A stretch of DNA of 49,899 bases from Dehalococcoidia bacterium (lineage in GTDB: Bacteria > Chloroflexota > Dehalococcoidia > Lucifugimonadales > Lucifugimonadaceae), in NCBI GenBank assembly GCA_026421215.1, contig JAPKBN010000012.1, positions 1 through 49,899 of the forward strand, given 5' to 3'. Below, piece after piece: positions 24,625 to 33,555 of the stretch. Every line of letters starts with the position of its first letter. The first letter of the stretch is position 1. The translations under genes and the position numbers were made by a program. A model generated the notes under the pieces. It made no database searches. It was not told where the DNA came from and was given only the letters and a program-made list of their open reading frames with translations.

Positions 24625-25021
24625 TAACACCCCGGATCGGGCTACACACAGTAAAAGCCTGAGTGCGCCCATTAGCTCATCCGTAGGTGCTTCCGGTATC
24701 AGTGCGAGTTGACCATTCCGCCTATCTCCCGTTAAAGGCTGTCGTCCATGTCCATTCAACTTCCACCGATTAACTTATTAATGGTTACAGCGATTCGACG
24801 TTTGTCCGGCTAAGACTGAGGCGCCCACACTTCGCACCGATATTTCATATAACAATTCGGAGATCCGTACATGACTCGGATTTTCGAGTCCATGGCCTTT
24901 TGGGGGGACCCGGGCCACAGGAAACCGACCTGAACAGGGGCGTAGCAGCACTCTCAGGGTCTTTCCAAACTGTATGCTCCTCGTCATTCACGACGACATT
25001 CCGATCTCAAAGGAGCACCCA
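24625..25021. other. 397-bp gap without a supported gene
   Basis: It lies between uvrA and the thioesterase. Short ORFs here lack ribosome sites and motifs. One inverted repeat, gactcg/cgagtc with a 6-nt spacer (24873-24890), could be an operator or a weak terminator. A stretch near 24668 resembles the D-arm of a tRNA, but no T-arm or acceptor stem can be folded. Confidence 0.5.
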
Positions 25022-25555
25022 ATGGAGTCCGGGCAAGCAAACGGCGAGAGCGGAGACAATTACTTCCAGCCTTTGATGCGCTACAACCACTGTTATGGAT
25101 GCGGCGCAAACAACTCAAATGGCCTGAGGATTAAAAGCAGGTGGGACCCATCAGACCCATCTGTCGCCGTTTGCGAGTTCACCCCCGCGGCATACCATTG
25201 CGCAGGGCCACCCGACATAGTGAACGGTGGAATAATCGCGTCGTTGATCGATTGTCATGCGATTTGTAGCGCCGCGGCAGATGGCTACCGTCGTGCGGGC
25301 AGGAAGATAGACGACGATGCCGGAGATCCGATCATATACGCCACGGGATCATTGCAGGTTAACTACAAAACGCCCACCCGACTCGACGGCGTACTCACGA
25401 TTCGCGCCAGTATTGTCGATACAGGTTCCCGGCGCACAAAGTTTGAGGTGACAGTGCAAGACATATCAGGCCAGGTCACCGCCGAAGGGCAGGTAACGGC
25501 CGTATTGGTCCCCACCACATGGTCCAACCCGAACGGGATTTTCACGAACGACTAG
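25022..25555 (+). CDS. PaaI-like hotdog-fold thioesterase
   Basis: A 177-aa hotdog protein of the PaaI thioesterase type. It has the N-terminal YNHCYGCGANNSNGLRIK common to this subgroup, then GPPDIVNGGIIASLIDCHAI, where the usual HGG is NGG and the acidic residue is Asp, and ends in AEGQVTAVLV. It probably hydrolyses acyl-CoA thioesters. ATG 25022 has AGGAG at 25011-25015, 6 nt upstream, so the longer frame from 24974 is not used. Confidence 0.85.
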   Translation: MESGQANGESGDNYFQPLMRYNHCYGCGANNSNGLRIKSRWDPSDPSVAVCEFTPAAYHCAGPPDIVNGGIIASLIDCHAICSAAADGYRRAGRKIDDDAGDPIIYATGSLQVNYKTPTRLDGVLTIRASIVDTGSRRTKFEVTVQDISGQVTAEGQVTAVLVPTTWSNPNGIFTND

Positions 25556-25588
25556 CACCGGATAGGAATCACCCCGGACAACAAGTTA

Positions 25589-25750
25589 TTACGCAGGGTT
25601 CTCGGCCGAAAGCGTCATATCCGGCTCGTACTCCAACCACTTGACCAATGGAATGAGCCATTCAACTGGACCAACAAGGGTCACTGATATGCCAATCTCA
25701 TGGGACGGCGGCGCTTTGATGGTCGGCTCCTCGATGGTGGCCGTCGCCAT
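25589..25750 (-). CDS. possible small protein, unknown
   Basis: The 3' part of a 123-codon frame encodes a protein-like stretch (EIGISVTLVGPVEWLIPLVK and a short acidic end), while the upstream part is Arg-rich and less convincing. If real, a start near ATG 25750 gives 53 aa. No clear Shine-Dalgarno and no known family. Confidence 0.3.
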   Translation of the reverse strand: MATATIEEPTIKAPPSHEIGISVTLVGPVEWLIPLVKWLEYEPDMTLSAENPA

Positions 25751-26116
25751 CACAATCTGCTGTGTCTCGTGCGCTGCCTCTGGTCGCTGAGATGAAGCAC
25801 GGTTACTCGGTCGCCGTAACCTGCGCCGGATCCTTCTCATATAGTTGAATACTCTCCTTGATGGTTGACCCGTCGTTCTCGGGCACTTGCCCACAACCCT
25901 CTCGTTGCGAACTGCCGCGATCGTGACTCGTGTGTATATTTTCAAGTCACAAACCCTCACATCAGCAACAGGTAAGCGTTACTGCAGCTACTGGTCTGAA
26001 CGTGGGTGAAAGCACCCAGCTGCTCGAAAAACCGACACAACTCAACACCCAAATTCCGTTGCAGCGCCGCCTGAGCTCGTTGAGTCGGCAGGCACAACCC
26101 GATAGCCTGATCGCAT

Positions 26117-27760
26117 ATGGGTGCATCACATGCAAAGTCGGAAAAGGCTGAAGAAGACGATACTCAAGGGAAGCCGCCCACGAACTTGGTCGACATTCCA
26201 TACAGGCAAAAACTTCTCGTTGTGGCCGGCCTGACGGTCACGCTGTTCGTGGCGACAATGAACCAGACCGTGGTGGCAACGGCCGCCCAGAACATCGTCG
26301 CTGACATCGGTGGCTTCGATCGCTTCGTGTGGCTCTTCGCTGGTTTCTCGCTCGCGGCGACGGCTAGCGTGCCAATCGTCGGAAAACTCTCCGACATCGC
26401 TGGACGCAAGTTAGTCCTTATCGGTTCTGTCATCTTTTTCATGGCAACTTCGGCCGCCGCGGGTTTTTCCACGGACATGACCCAGTTGATCGTGGCCCGG
26501 GTTCTTCAGGGCGCTGCATTTGCCGGAGTGATGGGTAGCGTGTGGATCATCATGGCCGCGTTGTGGGCGCCATCCGAACGCGCAAAATGGATGGGCGTGG
26601 CGACCGCCGGGTTCACGTTGTCTGGCGTCATGGGACCTATATTTGGCGGAATCGTGAGCGACACATTGAGCTGGCGATGGGTGTTCTTCATAAATATCCC
26701 GACCGGCGCATTCAGTCTGTTACTGCTGTGGATCTGGTTCCCGAACGTGGATCGCGACGAACGTAAAGGCCGTCTAGACCTGATGGGTGCCGTGCTTTTT
26801 GTGGGAGCGGCGACGGCATTGCTTCTCGCCCTCACGTGGGGTGGTCGCGACTACCCTTGGGATTCGCCGAGAATTCTGGGACTTATCGGCGGCTCACTAG
26901 TGGCGTTCCTCGTCTTCGCTCGTGTCGAATTGAAGGCAGACGACCCGATGCTCCCGCTCAACTTGTTTACACACCGGATATTCGCCTTCGGCTGGCTCGC
27001 CTCTCTCACGACCACAAGCACATTCATCGCTATAACTGTGTTCCAACCGCTATTTGTGCAGGGCGTCATGGGTAAATCGGCAACTTCGGCCGCTATACCC
27101 TTGATCGGACTGGCCATAGGGGTAGCCACCGGCGCCAATATAGCCGGCCAGATTCTTTCACGACGCGGCTATGCAAGGGAACTCGGTATATCTGGGCTCT
27201 CAATAGCCGCAGTCTGCCTGGTCTTCGTAAGCACGCTCGACAGCGCATCGTCCATCTGGTCGCTGTTCATAGCGACGGGATTCATCGGATTTGGCATGTC
27301 GTTCGGCTTTACGTCATTCACGGTACCTGTACAGAACGCCATGCCAACCTCGGTACTGGGCGTTGTCACGTCCACATTGCAATTCGGGCGACTGTTCGGC
27401 CAGGCCGCCGGTAGTGCTGTCTTCGGAGCCGTGTTATTCGCGTCAGTCGCAGTGAGTTTTGTGGGCCTGAACGAAGATAGTCCTCAGGTACGAATCGCCG
27501 ATCCCGGGATAATCGTCGCCGTGGACGAACTCACGGAGGTCCGGTCTGAGTATTTGAGGGACCCGGCGCTGGGAGAACAACGCTATGAGTCAGACCTCGC
27601 GACCTCCCGAAATAATCTAAGTGACGGTCTCTCCACCGTGTTTCTTTTCGCCGCAGCTTTCAGCATGAGCGGCGTCGTTCTGGCATGGTTCACCTTCTCA
27701 GGAGGCACAAGTACAGCAACAGTGCGAAGAGAAAGAGGTACCGCCAACACAATGGATTGA
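26117..27760 (+). CDS. MFS drug:H+ antiporter, 14-TM DHA2/EmrB type
   Basis: A 547-aa multidrug efflux-type transporter with about 14 membrane segments. After a charged 30-residue N-terminus come MNQTVVATAAQNI (motif D1-like) and GKLSDIAGRKLVLIG (motif A); motif C is seen as GVMGPIFGG in the fifth segment. It probably exports hydrophobic compounds using the proton gradient. A large loop lies before the last membrane segment (about 465-510). No local regulator gene is adjacent. A 7-bp hairpin follows at 27796-27819. Confidence 0.9.
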   Translation: MGASHAKSEKAEEDDTQGKPPTNLVDIPYRQKLLVVAGLTVTLFVATMNQTVVATAAQNIVADIGGFDRFVWLFAGFSLAATASVPIVGKLSDIAGRKLVLIGSVIFFMATSAAAGFSTDMTQLIVARVLQGAAFAGVMGSVWIIMAALWAPSERAKWMGVATAGFTLSGVMGPIFGGIVSDTLSWRWVFFINIPTGAFSLLLLWIWFPNVDRDERKGRLDLMGAVLFVGAATALLLALTWGGRDYPWDSPRILGLIGGSLVAFLVFARVELKADDPMLPLNLFTHRIFAFGWLASLTTTSTFIAITVFQPLFVQGVMGKSATSAAIPLIGLAIGVATGANIAGQILSRRGYARELGISGLSIAAVCLVFVSTLDSASSIWSLFIATGFIGFGMSFGFTSFTVPVQNAMPTSVLGVVTSTLQFGRLFGQAAGSAVFGAVLFASVAVSFVGLNEDSPQVRIADPGIIVAVDELTEVRSEYLRDPALGEQRYESDLATSRNNLSDGLSTVFLFAAAFSMSGVVLAWFTFSGGTSTATVRRERGTANTMD

Positions 27761-27795
27761 ATGTTCTCGTAGAATCTCACCGTTAGACCTACGGC

Positions 27796-27819
27796 CAGGC
27801 CCGTCTACAACGGGGCCTG
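27796..27819 (+). terminator. hairpin after MFS gene
   Basis: caggccc/gggcctg stem of 7 bp with a 10-nt loop, 35 bp after the stop. No T-run follows, so termination here is only likely. Confidence 0.4.
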
Positions 27820-27884
27820 TCGTAATCGTCTGACTTGGACCTCAGCAATCCCGGATAAACTCAAAATCAGGGGAAGGCTCTCAA

Positions 27885-28640
27885 GTGGCCGAACTACGCG
27901 TCAACAAAGCAAAACAAAAGCTGGCAAACGGTGAAGTGGCCGTCGCGTTTGCTTCATGGGGATACGGCGGTGCAGACGCCCTCGAGCGGCTGGTTGACCT
28001 TGAGCCGGATGCAATCTGGCTTGAAGCCGAACATGGCGGCGTCGATTTCTCTAACATCGGAGAACTGACACGGGCGATCGACCTTATCGGCGCATCGCCG
28101 ATCGTTCGGGTTCACCAGAACGAACCCGGCGTTATATACAGAACATTGGACCTTGGGGCGCAGGGCATCGTCGTTCCGCACGTCAACACACGTGAAGAGG
28201 CGGAGGCCGTCGTTCACGCCGGGAAGTTCGCCCCCATCGGGCTCCGGGGGTCATTCACCAGCCGCCAGGGTATTGGCGTGGCGAACTATCAGTCGCTGGC
28301 GAACGACCAAACGATGCTGATCGTGCTGATCGAAGACATCGTGGCCGTTAACAACCTTGATGAGATCGTCAAGGTAGACAACATCGATGTGTTCTTCGTG
28401 GCGCCGGGTGACCTTGCGCAGACGATGGGCCACATAGGAGAGCCACATCACCCAGATGTCCAGGCCGTTGTCGACGACTCGTTACGAAAGATCGTAGCCG
28501 CAGGCCGGACGGCCGGCGCCCTGGTGTCTAACGAGAATGCAGCCCACCACCTTGAACTGGGTGTAAAATTCTTCCTCGGCGGCCCCCCTCCATGGATCGA
28601 GAACGGACTGATCGAAATGAACCGAAGGGCGGAGGCTTAG
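27885..28640 (+). CDS. HpcH/HpaI aldolase family protein, copy 1
   Basis: A 251-aa class II pyruvate-type aldolase relative. Metal and substrate residues of the family are visible: His in LEAEHGG, Arg in IVRV, Glu in VLIED and Asp in APGDL, with the SRQG segment in place. Members cleave 2-keto-3-deoxy sugar acids or 4-hydroxy-2-ketoacids to pyruvate plus an aldehyde. The GTG start follows a GGAAGG. The next gene, a paralogue of identical length, starts 4 bp after this stop. Confidence 0.88.
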   Translation: MAELRVNKAKQKLANGEVAVAFASWGYGGADALERLVDLEPDAIWLEAEHGGVDFSNIGELTRAIDLIGASPIVRVHQNEPGVIYRTLDLGAQGIVVPHVNTREEAEAVVHAGKFAPIGLRGSFTSRQGIGVANYQSLANDQTMLIVLIEDIVAVNNLDEIVKVDNIDVFFVAPGDLAQTMGHIGEPHHPDVQAVVDDSLRKIVAAGRTAGALVSNENAAHHLELGVKFFLGGPPPWIENGLIEMNRRAEA

Positions 28641-28644
28641 CCAA

Positions 28645-29400
28645 ATGCGAACACTTCGAAAGAACGATGCAAAAGCGAGACTCGCGGCCGGCCAGCATGT
28701 CATCGCGCTGGAGGGGCTGAACGACGCCGACACCGTTGAACGCCTCGGCCCAATGAACCCACACGCCGTTTGGTTTGAGGGTGAGCACAACCTCGTCAGC
28801 CCGCCAAACATCGCGGACCTAACCCGTGCCGCAGACCTGGCGAATACAACCTCGATCGTGCGAGTCAACAGGGTTGAGGAAGGATTGATCTATCAGGCGC
28901 TGGACCTTGGAGCGCAGGGTGTAGCCGTCCCTCACGTTGACACGCGAGAAGACGCGGAGACCGTGGTGCGGGCGGGCAAGTTCTCGCCGCTTGGCAAACG
29001 TGGCATGTACGGAAGTCGCCAGGGGCTTGGCGATCCGGATTTCTTCAAGAAGGCCAACGACGAAACGATGTTGATCGTGTTCATCGAAGACGTGATCGCG
29101 CTGGACAACCTCGATGAAATCTTGAAGGTGGACCACATAGACGTATTCCTCGTCGGCCCAGGTGACATGTCCCAATCGATGGGACACCTGGGCGATCCGT
29201 TCCATCCCGAAGTGACACGAGCTCTTGAAGATGCCGTTCGCAAGATAGTTGCGGCGGGCCGCACCGCCGGGACAGTAGGCAATCATGAGAACGTGGCCCG
29301 CTACATGGAGGTAGGGGCACGATTTTTCCTTACCAGTCCGCTGCCGTGGATAGGCGCCGGATACGAAGAATTACGTCAACGGGTAGGAGCGACGAGTTGA
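28645..29400 (+). CDS. HpcH/HpaI aldolase family protein, copy 2
   Basis: A 251-aa paralogue of the preceding gene, colinear with it and identical at about half of positions by eye. It retains His in FEGEHN, Arg in IVRV, Glu in VFIED and Asp in GPGDM, but the active-site loop after the His differs (NLV for GGV), so a different substrate or a heteromer with copy 1 is possible. Its stop overlaps the TTG start of the FKBP lipoprotein. Confidence 0.88.
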   Translation: MRTLRKNDAKARLAAGQHVIALEGLNDADTVERLGPMNPHAVWFEGEHNLVSPPNIADLTRAADLANTTSIVRVNRVEEGLIYQALDLGAQGVAVPHVDTREDAETVVRAGKFSPLGKRGMYGSRQGLGDPDFFKKANDETMLIVFIEDVIALDNLDEILKVDHIDVFLVGPGDMSQSMGHLGDPFHPEVTRALEDAVRKIVAAGRTAGTVGNHENVARYMEVGARFFLTSPLPWIGAGYEELRQRVGATS

Positions 29401-29942
29401 GGTTCCGAAACGGCTGGGTTTTAGGAGCGAGTGCCGCTACCCTCGTGATCATCGCGGTGGCATGCGGGGGCAGTAATCCCAGTTCTGATCGAACCCTCGG
29501 AGACATGGTTGTTCTCACGCCGACTCCGGCACCGGTGAACTGTGTCGACCCGTACCCCGCCAGCGCGCCGACATTTGACGACGACGACGCTATCGCGTAC
29601 GAGACACTTCCTTCCGGCGTTGCTGTTTTTGATCACCAGGTGGGTGATGGATCAGCGCTGGAGACGGACAGCAACATGAGCGTCCATTACACCGGGTTCT
29701 TTGACGATGGTTGTGTGTTTGATACCAGCCATACAAGAGGCGCTCCCGTGACGTTCAAGCTCAACAACCTGATTCAGGGCTGGCAGATCGGAATGGCGGA
29801 CATGCTTGAAGGCGGCAAACGCCGGATCCGTATTCCTTCCGATCTTGCGTACGGCGAAGCCGGACTCAACATCTCTGGATTCGTCATTCCCGGGGGCGCA
29901 ACGTTGATTTTTGAAGTGGAATTACTTGAGGTGGTCCAGTAG
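29397..29942 (+). CDS. FKBP-type peptidyl-prolyl isomerase lipoprotein
   Basis: A 181-aa exported PPIase. The TTG at 29397 overlaps the aldolase stop and has AGGAG 7 nt upstream; it gives a short positive N-terminus, a hydrophobic stretch and a lipobox ending at Cys23 (AVAC-GG). The longer frame from 29346 would bury the signal. The C-terminal domain carries the FKBP pattern VHYTGFFDDGCVFDTS, IQGWQIGMADMLEGGKRRIRIPSDLAYG and FEVELL. It likely helps fold secreted proteins at the membrane surface. Confidence 0.9.
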   Translation: MRFRNGWVLGASAATLVIIAVACGGSNPSSDRTLGDMVVLTPTPAPVNCVDPYPASAPTFDDDDAIAYETLPSGVAVFDHQVGDGSALETDSNMSVHYTGFFDDGCVFDTSHTRGAPVTFKLNNLIQGWQIGMADMLEGGKRRIRIPSDLAYGEAGLNISGFVIPGGATLIFEVELLEVVQ

Positions 29943-29954
29943 ACATCTGAGCCT

Positions 29955-30767
29955 GTGCACCACGATGAACAGATGACACCTTCGCCGATAGACCGCGCCC
30001 GAGTGCAGTCCGTGATCTTGGACGTGCTGGCCGCCGAGCAGTTTTGTGAACGCGATGCACTGCTGGACGGACAGGTTCACGTCGTCGAGGCCGAACCGAT
30101 AGATCCGGAGACGCAGTGGGTGACGGGTGGCCGCTGGTTTGATATTCCCCGGCCTTATTTCAGCCTCGTATCGATGGGCGTCGGCGGTGTAGTAACGGCG
30201 TCGCCGGAGTTGATATCGTGGGTCCGTCCGTTATACGAAGGCGTTAATCGTGACGAGATGATGGAGCCGGTGCGCATTGCCGAGGTCTCTAACCGCATGG
30301 CGGAGCACGGCCAGAAAACATTTGGCCCGTTCCCCCGATGGGTGTGCGCAGAGGAAGATCTCAAGGAATACGCAGCACCGTCAGGCTACACAATAGAGCT
30401 TCGGGACGATGAAGACGATCGGCACTCCATTATGAGTCGACAGGCAATCAGCCGGAGACCCGGAGAGCGCACCACGCACCAGTTCCGGGTCGTGGCGATC
30501 GGTTCAGACGGCCCGATCGGCTCGGCGGGAGTTACCGCGGACGGCGATGGGCTGTACCAGATACACATTGCCATAACGGAAGGGCATCGTGGGCGCGGGT
30601 TGGGGCGTGCTCTCACATATGCGATCACGCGCGCCACATTTGATCATGGAGCTGTGCCCTATTACGGAACTACGTCGGTCAATACGTGGTCTATGCGGAC
30701 AGCCATCGCCTGCGGCTTCTACCCGTCATGGGTGCACCTGTTCTCCCGTGACGTGCGCCCCGGTTAA
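29955..30767 (+). CDS. GNAT family N-acetyltransferase
   Basis: A 270-aa protein whose C-terminal half has the acetyl-CoA-binding motif A, EGHRGRGLGRALTYAITR, followed by a strand and VNTWSMRTAIACGFYPSWVHLFSRD. The N-terminal 130 residues look like the GCN5-related N-terminal extension found in two-domain acetyltransferases. Substrate unknown. The start is GTG 29955 or ATG 29973. Confidence 0.85.
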   Translation: MHHDEQMTPSPIDRARVQSVILDVLAAEQFCERDALLDGQVHVVEAEPIDPETQWVTGGRWFDIPRPYFSLVSMGVGGVVTASPELISWVRPLYEGVNRDEMMEPVRIAEVSNRMAEHGQKTFGPFPRWVCAEEDLKEYAAPSGYTIELRDDEDDRHSIMSRQAISRRPGERTTHQFRVVAIGSDGPIGSAGVTADGDGLYQIHIAITEGHRGRGLGRALTYAITRATFDHGAVPYYGTTSVNTWSMRTAIACGFYPSWVHLFSRDVRPG

Positions 30768-30869
30768 GCTCGGTACACGAAATTCGAGGACTCGGCGTGT
30801 AACATCTAGCGCCTGATATCCAAGATCGGGGACCCGAACCCCATCCACGATGACGAGGCCACGCACGAA

Positions 30870-31076
30870 ATGCTCGGCGATTTCGAAATATTCCCATTTA
30901 CGGCCCTTCAAGAGGCCGAGATGTTGCTCCGTATATCGCTTGCTGCGCTCGTGGGCGGCATGATCGGGTACGAACGGCGGCGCTCGTCGGCCCCGGCCGG
31001 TATTCGCACGCTCGCACTGGTATCCATGGGGTCCGGCATCTTCACCGTGATCATCCCCTTGCGTGATGGCAAGTAA
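30870..31076 (+). pseudogene. truncated MgtC/SapB family membrane protein
   Basis: A 68-aa ORF matching only the N-terminal part of MgtC/SapB proteins: the first membrane helix LLRISLAALVGGMIGYERRR and the PAGIRTLALVSMGSGIFTVI segment. It then ends at TAA 31074-31076, 2 bp before the next start. Full-length MgtC proteins have about 130-230 residues and further helices. The rest is not found downstream, where the MFS gene begins, so this is probably a deletion remnant. Confidence 0.7.
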
Positions 31077-31078
31077 CC

Positions 31079-32485
31079 GTGCCGCCTGACTCCGGATCGC
31101 CATCGCTCAGTTCACGCGACCGCATGATCACGGTCTTCGTAGCGGCGGCCGGGCTGTTCCTCGTCGCGCTGGATTTCTCTATCAACGTGTCCCTGCCTAC
31201 CATGCGTGATTCTCTTGGGGCGTCGCTGATCTCCGTGCAGGGAATCATCATCTTTTACCACGCCAGCCGAAGCGGCCTGGCCCCGGCAGCCGGTGGACTG
31301 GGGGACGCTTTCGGTCTGCGGCGTGTGTTCCTCTGGGGCGTCGTTGCGTACACGGCCGCCGTAGGTCTCATCGCATTACAGGATTCACTTGGCGCCGTGG
31401 TCGCGCTCCGCGTCCTGCAGGGAGTCGGGGCGGCGATATTGTTCACCACCGGACCGGCGCTCGTCGTACGGGCGTTCGGTCCGAAACGGCGTGGCACGGC
31501 ACTTGGTGTAACACTGGCGGCCGTGAGCGCCGGTCAACTCACGGCGACACTCGGGGGTGGTTATCTGTCCGAGACGATCGGGTGGGAAGCCATTTTCTTC
31601 GCCCGCGTACCCATCGGCGTGGCCGTTCTGGCAGCTGGCCTGTTTGTGCTCTCACGTGATCCCGCTAGTGGAGACCGAAGATTCGACTGGTCTGGCGCGA
31701 TCGTGCTGTACGGAGCGCTGTTCGCACTCGTTTCGGCGATATCTTTCGCGCGGCTGGACGGCCTGATGTCCGGGCTTGTGATCGCTCTGTCGGTGCTAGC
31801 GGCGCTGCTGTTCGCAGGGTTCAAATTCCTGCAGAAACGCGTCAAACGCCCGATGCTTCCGAGAGCACTCTGGACCACCCAAGGTTTTGCCGTAGGTGGG
31901 ATTTCCAACTTGCTTTTGTTCATGGCCAGCTTCCTCACATGGTTCCTGTTCCCGTTCTTCATCACGGACGTGCTCGGCAGGGGGGTGATGATAGTCGGTT
32001 CGATGCTGGCGGTCGTTGCGGGCGCATCCACGATCGGCTCAATAGCAGGGGGTTGGCTGGCGGACCGGATCGGAGATCGTCTCGTTACCGCCACAGGAGC
32101 CGGAATCACGGCCCTCGGTCTTGTATGGATTTCCGGGCTGAACGCCGAATCATCGCTACCCGGCATCGCAATGCGCATTGGGCTTGCCGGTGTGGGATTC
32201 GGGTTGCATCAGGCGGCCGTCTACTCGCTGGCGATGCGTAAAACCCAACCCGAGCACGCCGGTGCTGGATCAGCCGTTCTGGCCGTGGCGCAAACACTTG
32301 GCACCCCGTTATCGATCTCGTTCGGGATGGTGATCTTTACGTGGCGCAAGGACGATGCCCTCGACGCAGGAGTGCTGGCCACAGACGCATTCGTCAGCGC
32401 GTTTCACGACGCTTATCTCGCGGCAGCCGTGATCGCTGTACTGGCAGGGCTCGTGGTGATAACCGTAAGGCGACAACGCGTATAG
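31079..32485 (+). CDS. MFS transporter
   Basis: A 468-aa major facilitator with 12-14 predicted membrane segments, related to drug antiporters. It shows ALDFSINVSLPTMRDSLG in the first segment, GLGDAFGLRRVFLWG (motif A) and RVLQGVGAAILFTTGPALV. Start GTG 31079. Unlike the other MFS gene in the window it lacks the long pre-terminal loop. Substrate unknown. Confidence 0.88.
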   Translation: MPPDSGSPSLSSRDRMITVFVAAAGLFLVALDFSINVSLPTMRDSLGASLISVQGIIIFYHASRSGLAPAAGGLGDAFGLRRVFLWGVVAYTAAVGLIALQDSLGAVVALRVLQGVGAAILFTTGPALVVRAFGPKRRGTALGVTLAAVSAGQLTATLGGGYLSETIGWEAIFFARVPIGVAVLAAGLFVLSRDPASGDRRFDWSGAIVLYGALFALVSAISFARLDGLMSGLVIALSVLAALLFAGFKFLQKRVKRPMLPRALWTTQGFAVGGISNLLLFMASFLTWFLFPFFITDVLGRGVMIVGSMLAVVAGASTIGSIAGGWLADRIGDRLVTATGAGITALGLVWISGLNAESSLPGIAMRIGLAGVGFGLHQAAVYSLAMRKTQPEHAGAGSAVLAVAQTLGTPLSISFGMVIFTWRKDDALDAGVLATDAFVSAFHDAYLAAAVIAVLAGLVVITVRRQRV

Positions 32486-32504
32486 GTTCGCGGCTTAAAC
32501 CAGC

Positions 32505-32958
32505 TGCTCCGGTTCACCAAGCGCGGCCTATCGGTAACGAGCACAAACTCTGTAACCGCTGCGGCCACATGTACACCTACCTCCGGAGACCGATCGGCGT
32601 CCAGGTAATCGAGGAACGCCGAGCACTTCCGCGGCAGCTCGCAACGCGGGCGGAAGCGCACCATGTGGGCGTCGTGCCCCACAACCCGTTATCGCCGGTA
32701 TCAACCGCCTCCTGTCTGCAGATAGCGGCCTGCATCCCCAACTTTGCCCTTCAGGAGTACCTGACCGGCGAGGACGTGTTCCCGAAGATCGACATGGTCG
32801 ACAACCCGGCCGAACACGACGGCAACGGGTATCTGATGATGTCGGATCACCCGGGAATTGGCATCAAACTGAAGCTGGGCGCCCGCGAAAACACCCCGAT
32901 GACGCCTCGAGAGGTGATCACCCGTTTGCACGCAGACGGGAGTGTGATGGACCAATAG
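32505..32958 (+). pseudogene. decayed mandelate racemase/galactonate dehydratase C-terminus
   Basis: In one frame the 3' part reads EAHHVGVVPHNPLSPVSTAS, then CLQIAACIPNFALQEYLTGE and DGNGYLMMSDHPGIGI, the barrel C-terminus and closing segment of an enolase-superfamily sugar-acid dehydratase. Upstream, PIGNEHKLCNRCGHMYTYLRRPIGVQ resembles a worn version of the usual PIA-x-GE-x-LYTRWGF...YLRPDIG region, with several small indels needed to restore it. The N-terminal capping domain and most of the barrel are missing. The gene is a remnant between an MFS gene and a NIPSNAP gene. Confidence 0.75.
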
Positions 32959-33106
32959 GTCCCACCGGGCCATTTATTTGGATGAACATTGCGGTGTGAG
33001 TTGCCGGTTTTCTATCGATTTCGGTTCTTGACTTGGTTTGATCGTGAGGTGAGAATCCGGACGGATGGTCGAAACCTGCGATCCCCGTGTGACCGAGGAG
33101 GTCTGA

Positions 33107-33433
33107 TTGCTCTACGAACTGCGAATTTATGAGTGCTTCGGTGGGCGGTTGCCCGCGCTCCACAAGCGGTTCAACGATCACACAACCGAAATCTTTGAAC
33201 GACACGGCATCAAGAACATTGGCTACTGGACCAACGAAGTTGGACCATCCAGCGTAGAGCTTATCTACATGATCGCTTTCGAAGACTGGGGTCAGCGTGA
33301 GCGGGCATGGACATCGTTCCAGAACGACCCTGAATGGGCGAAGGTCAGAGCAGCATCTGAAGAGGACGGGCTAATCGTGAAAAACGTCCGGAATCAGCTA
33401 CTCAAGCCGACCCCATACTCACCTTTGCAGTAA
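33107..33433 (+). CDS. NIPSNAP family protein
   Basis: A 108-aa NIPSNAP-domain (dimeric alpha-beta barrel) protein: YELRIYECFGGRLPALHKRF at the N-terminus, HGIKNIGYWTNEVG, and the WTSFQNDPEWAKVR helix. The function of the family is unclear; in bacteria it often sits near catabolic genes. The TTG start has AGGAGG 5 nt upstream. It precedes the thiolase-like cluster on the same strand with a 122-bp gap. Confidence 0.88.
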   Translation: MLYELRIYECFGGRLPALHKRFNDHTTEIFERHGIKNIGYWTNEVGPSSVELIYMIAFEDWGQRERAWTSFQNDPEWAKVRAASEEDGLIVKNVRNQLLKPTPYSPLQ

Positions 33434-33555
33434 GCGTCCGATTGATGTATTTGGCCGCTACATGGCCAGCCAACGACCACTACCTAGGAATATGCCCGGC
33501 GATCTAGACCGGGCCAATCCGTAAATCCAACTCGCGGAAGAAAGGGAACAGCCCC

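Noticed and set aside
24660-24735. tRNA gene
   Set aside because: A TTAGCTCA-like run is present but no acceptor stem, anticodon arm or T-arm can be paired.
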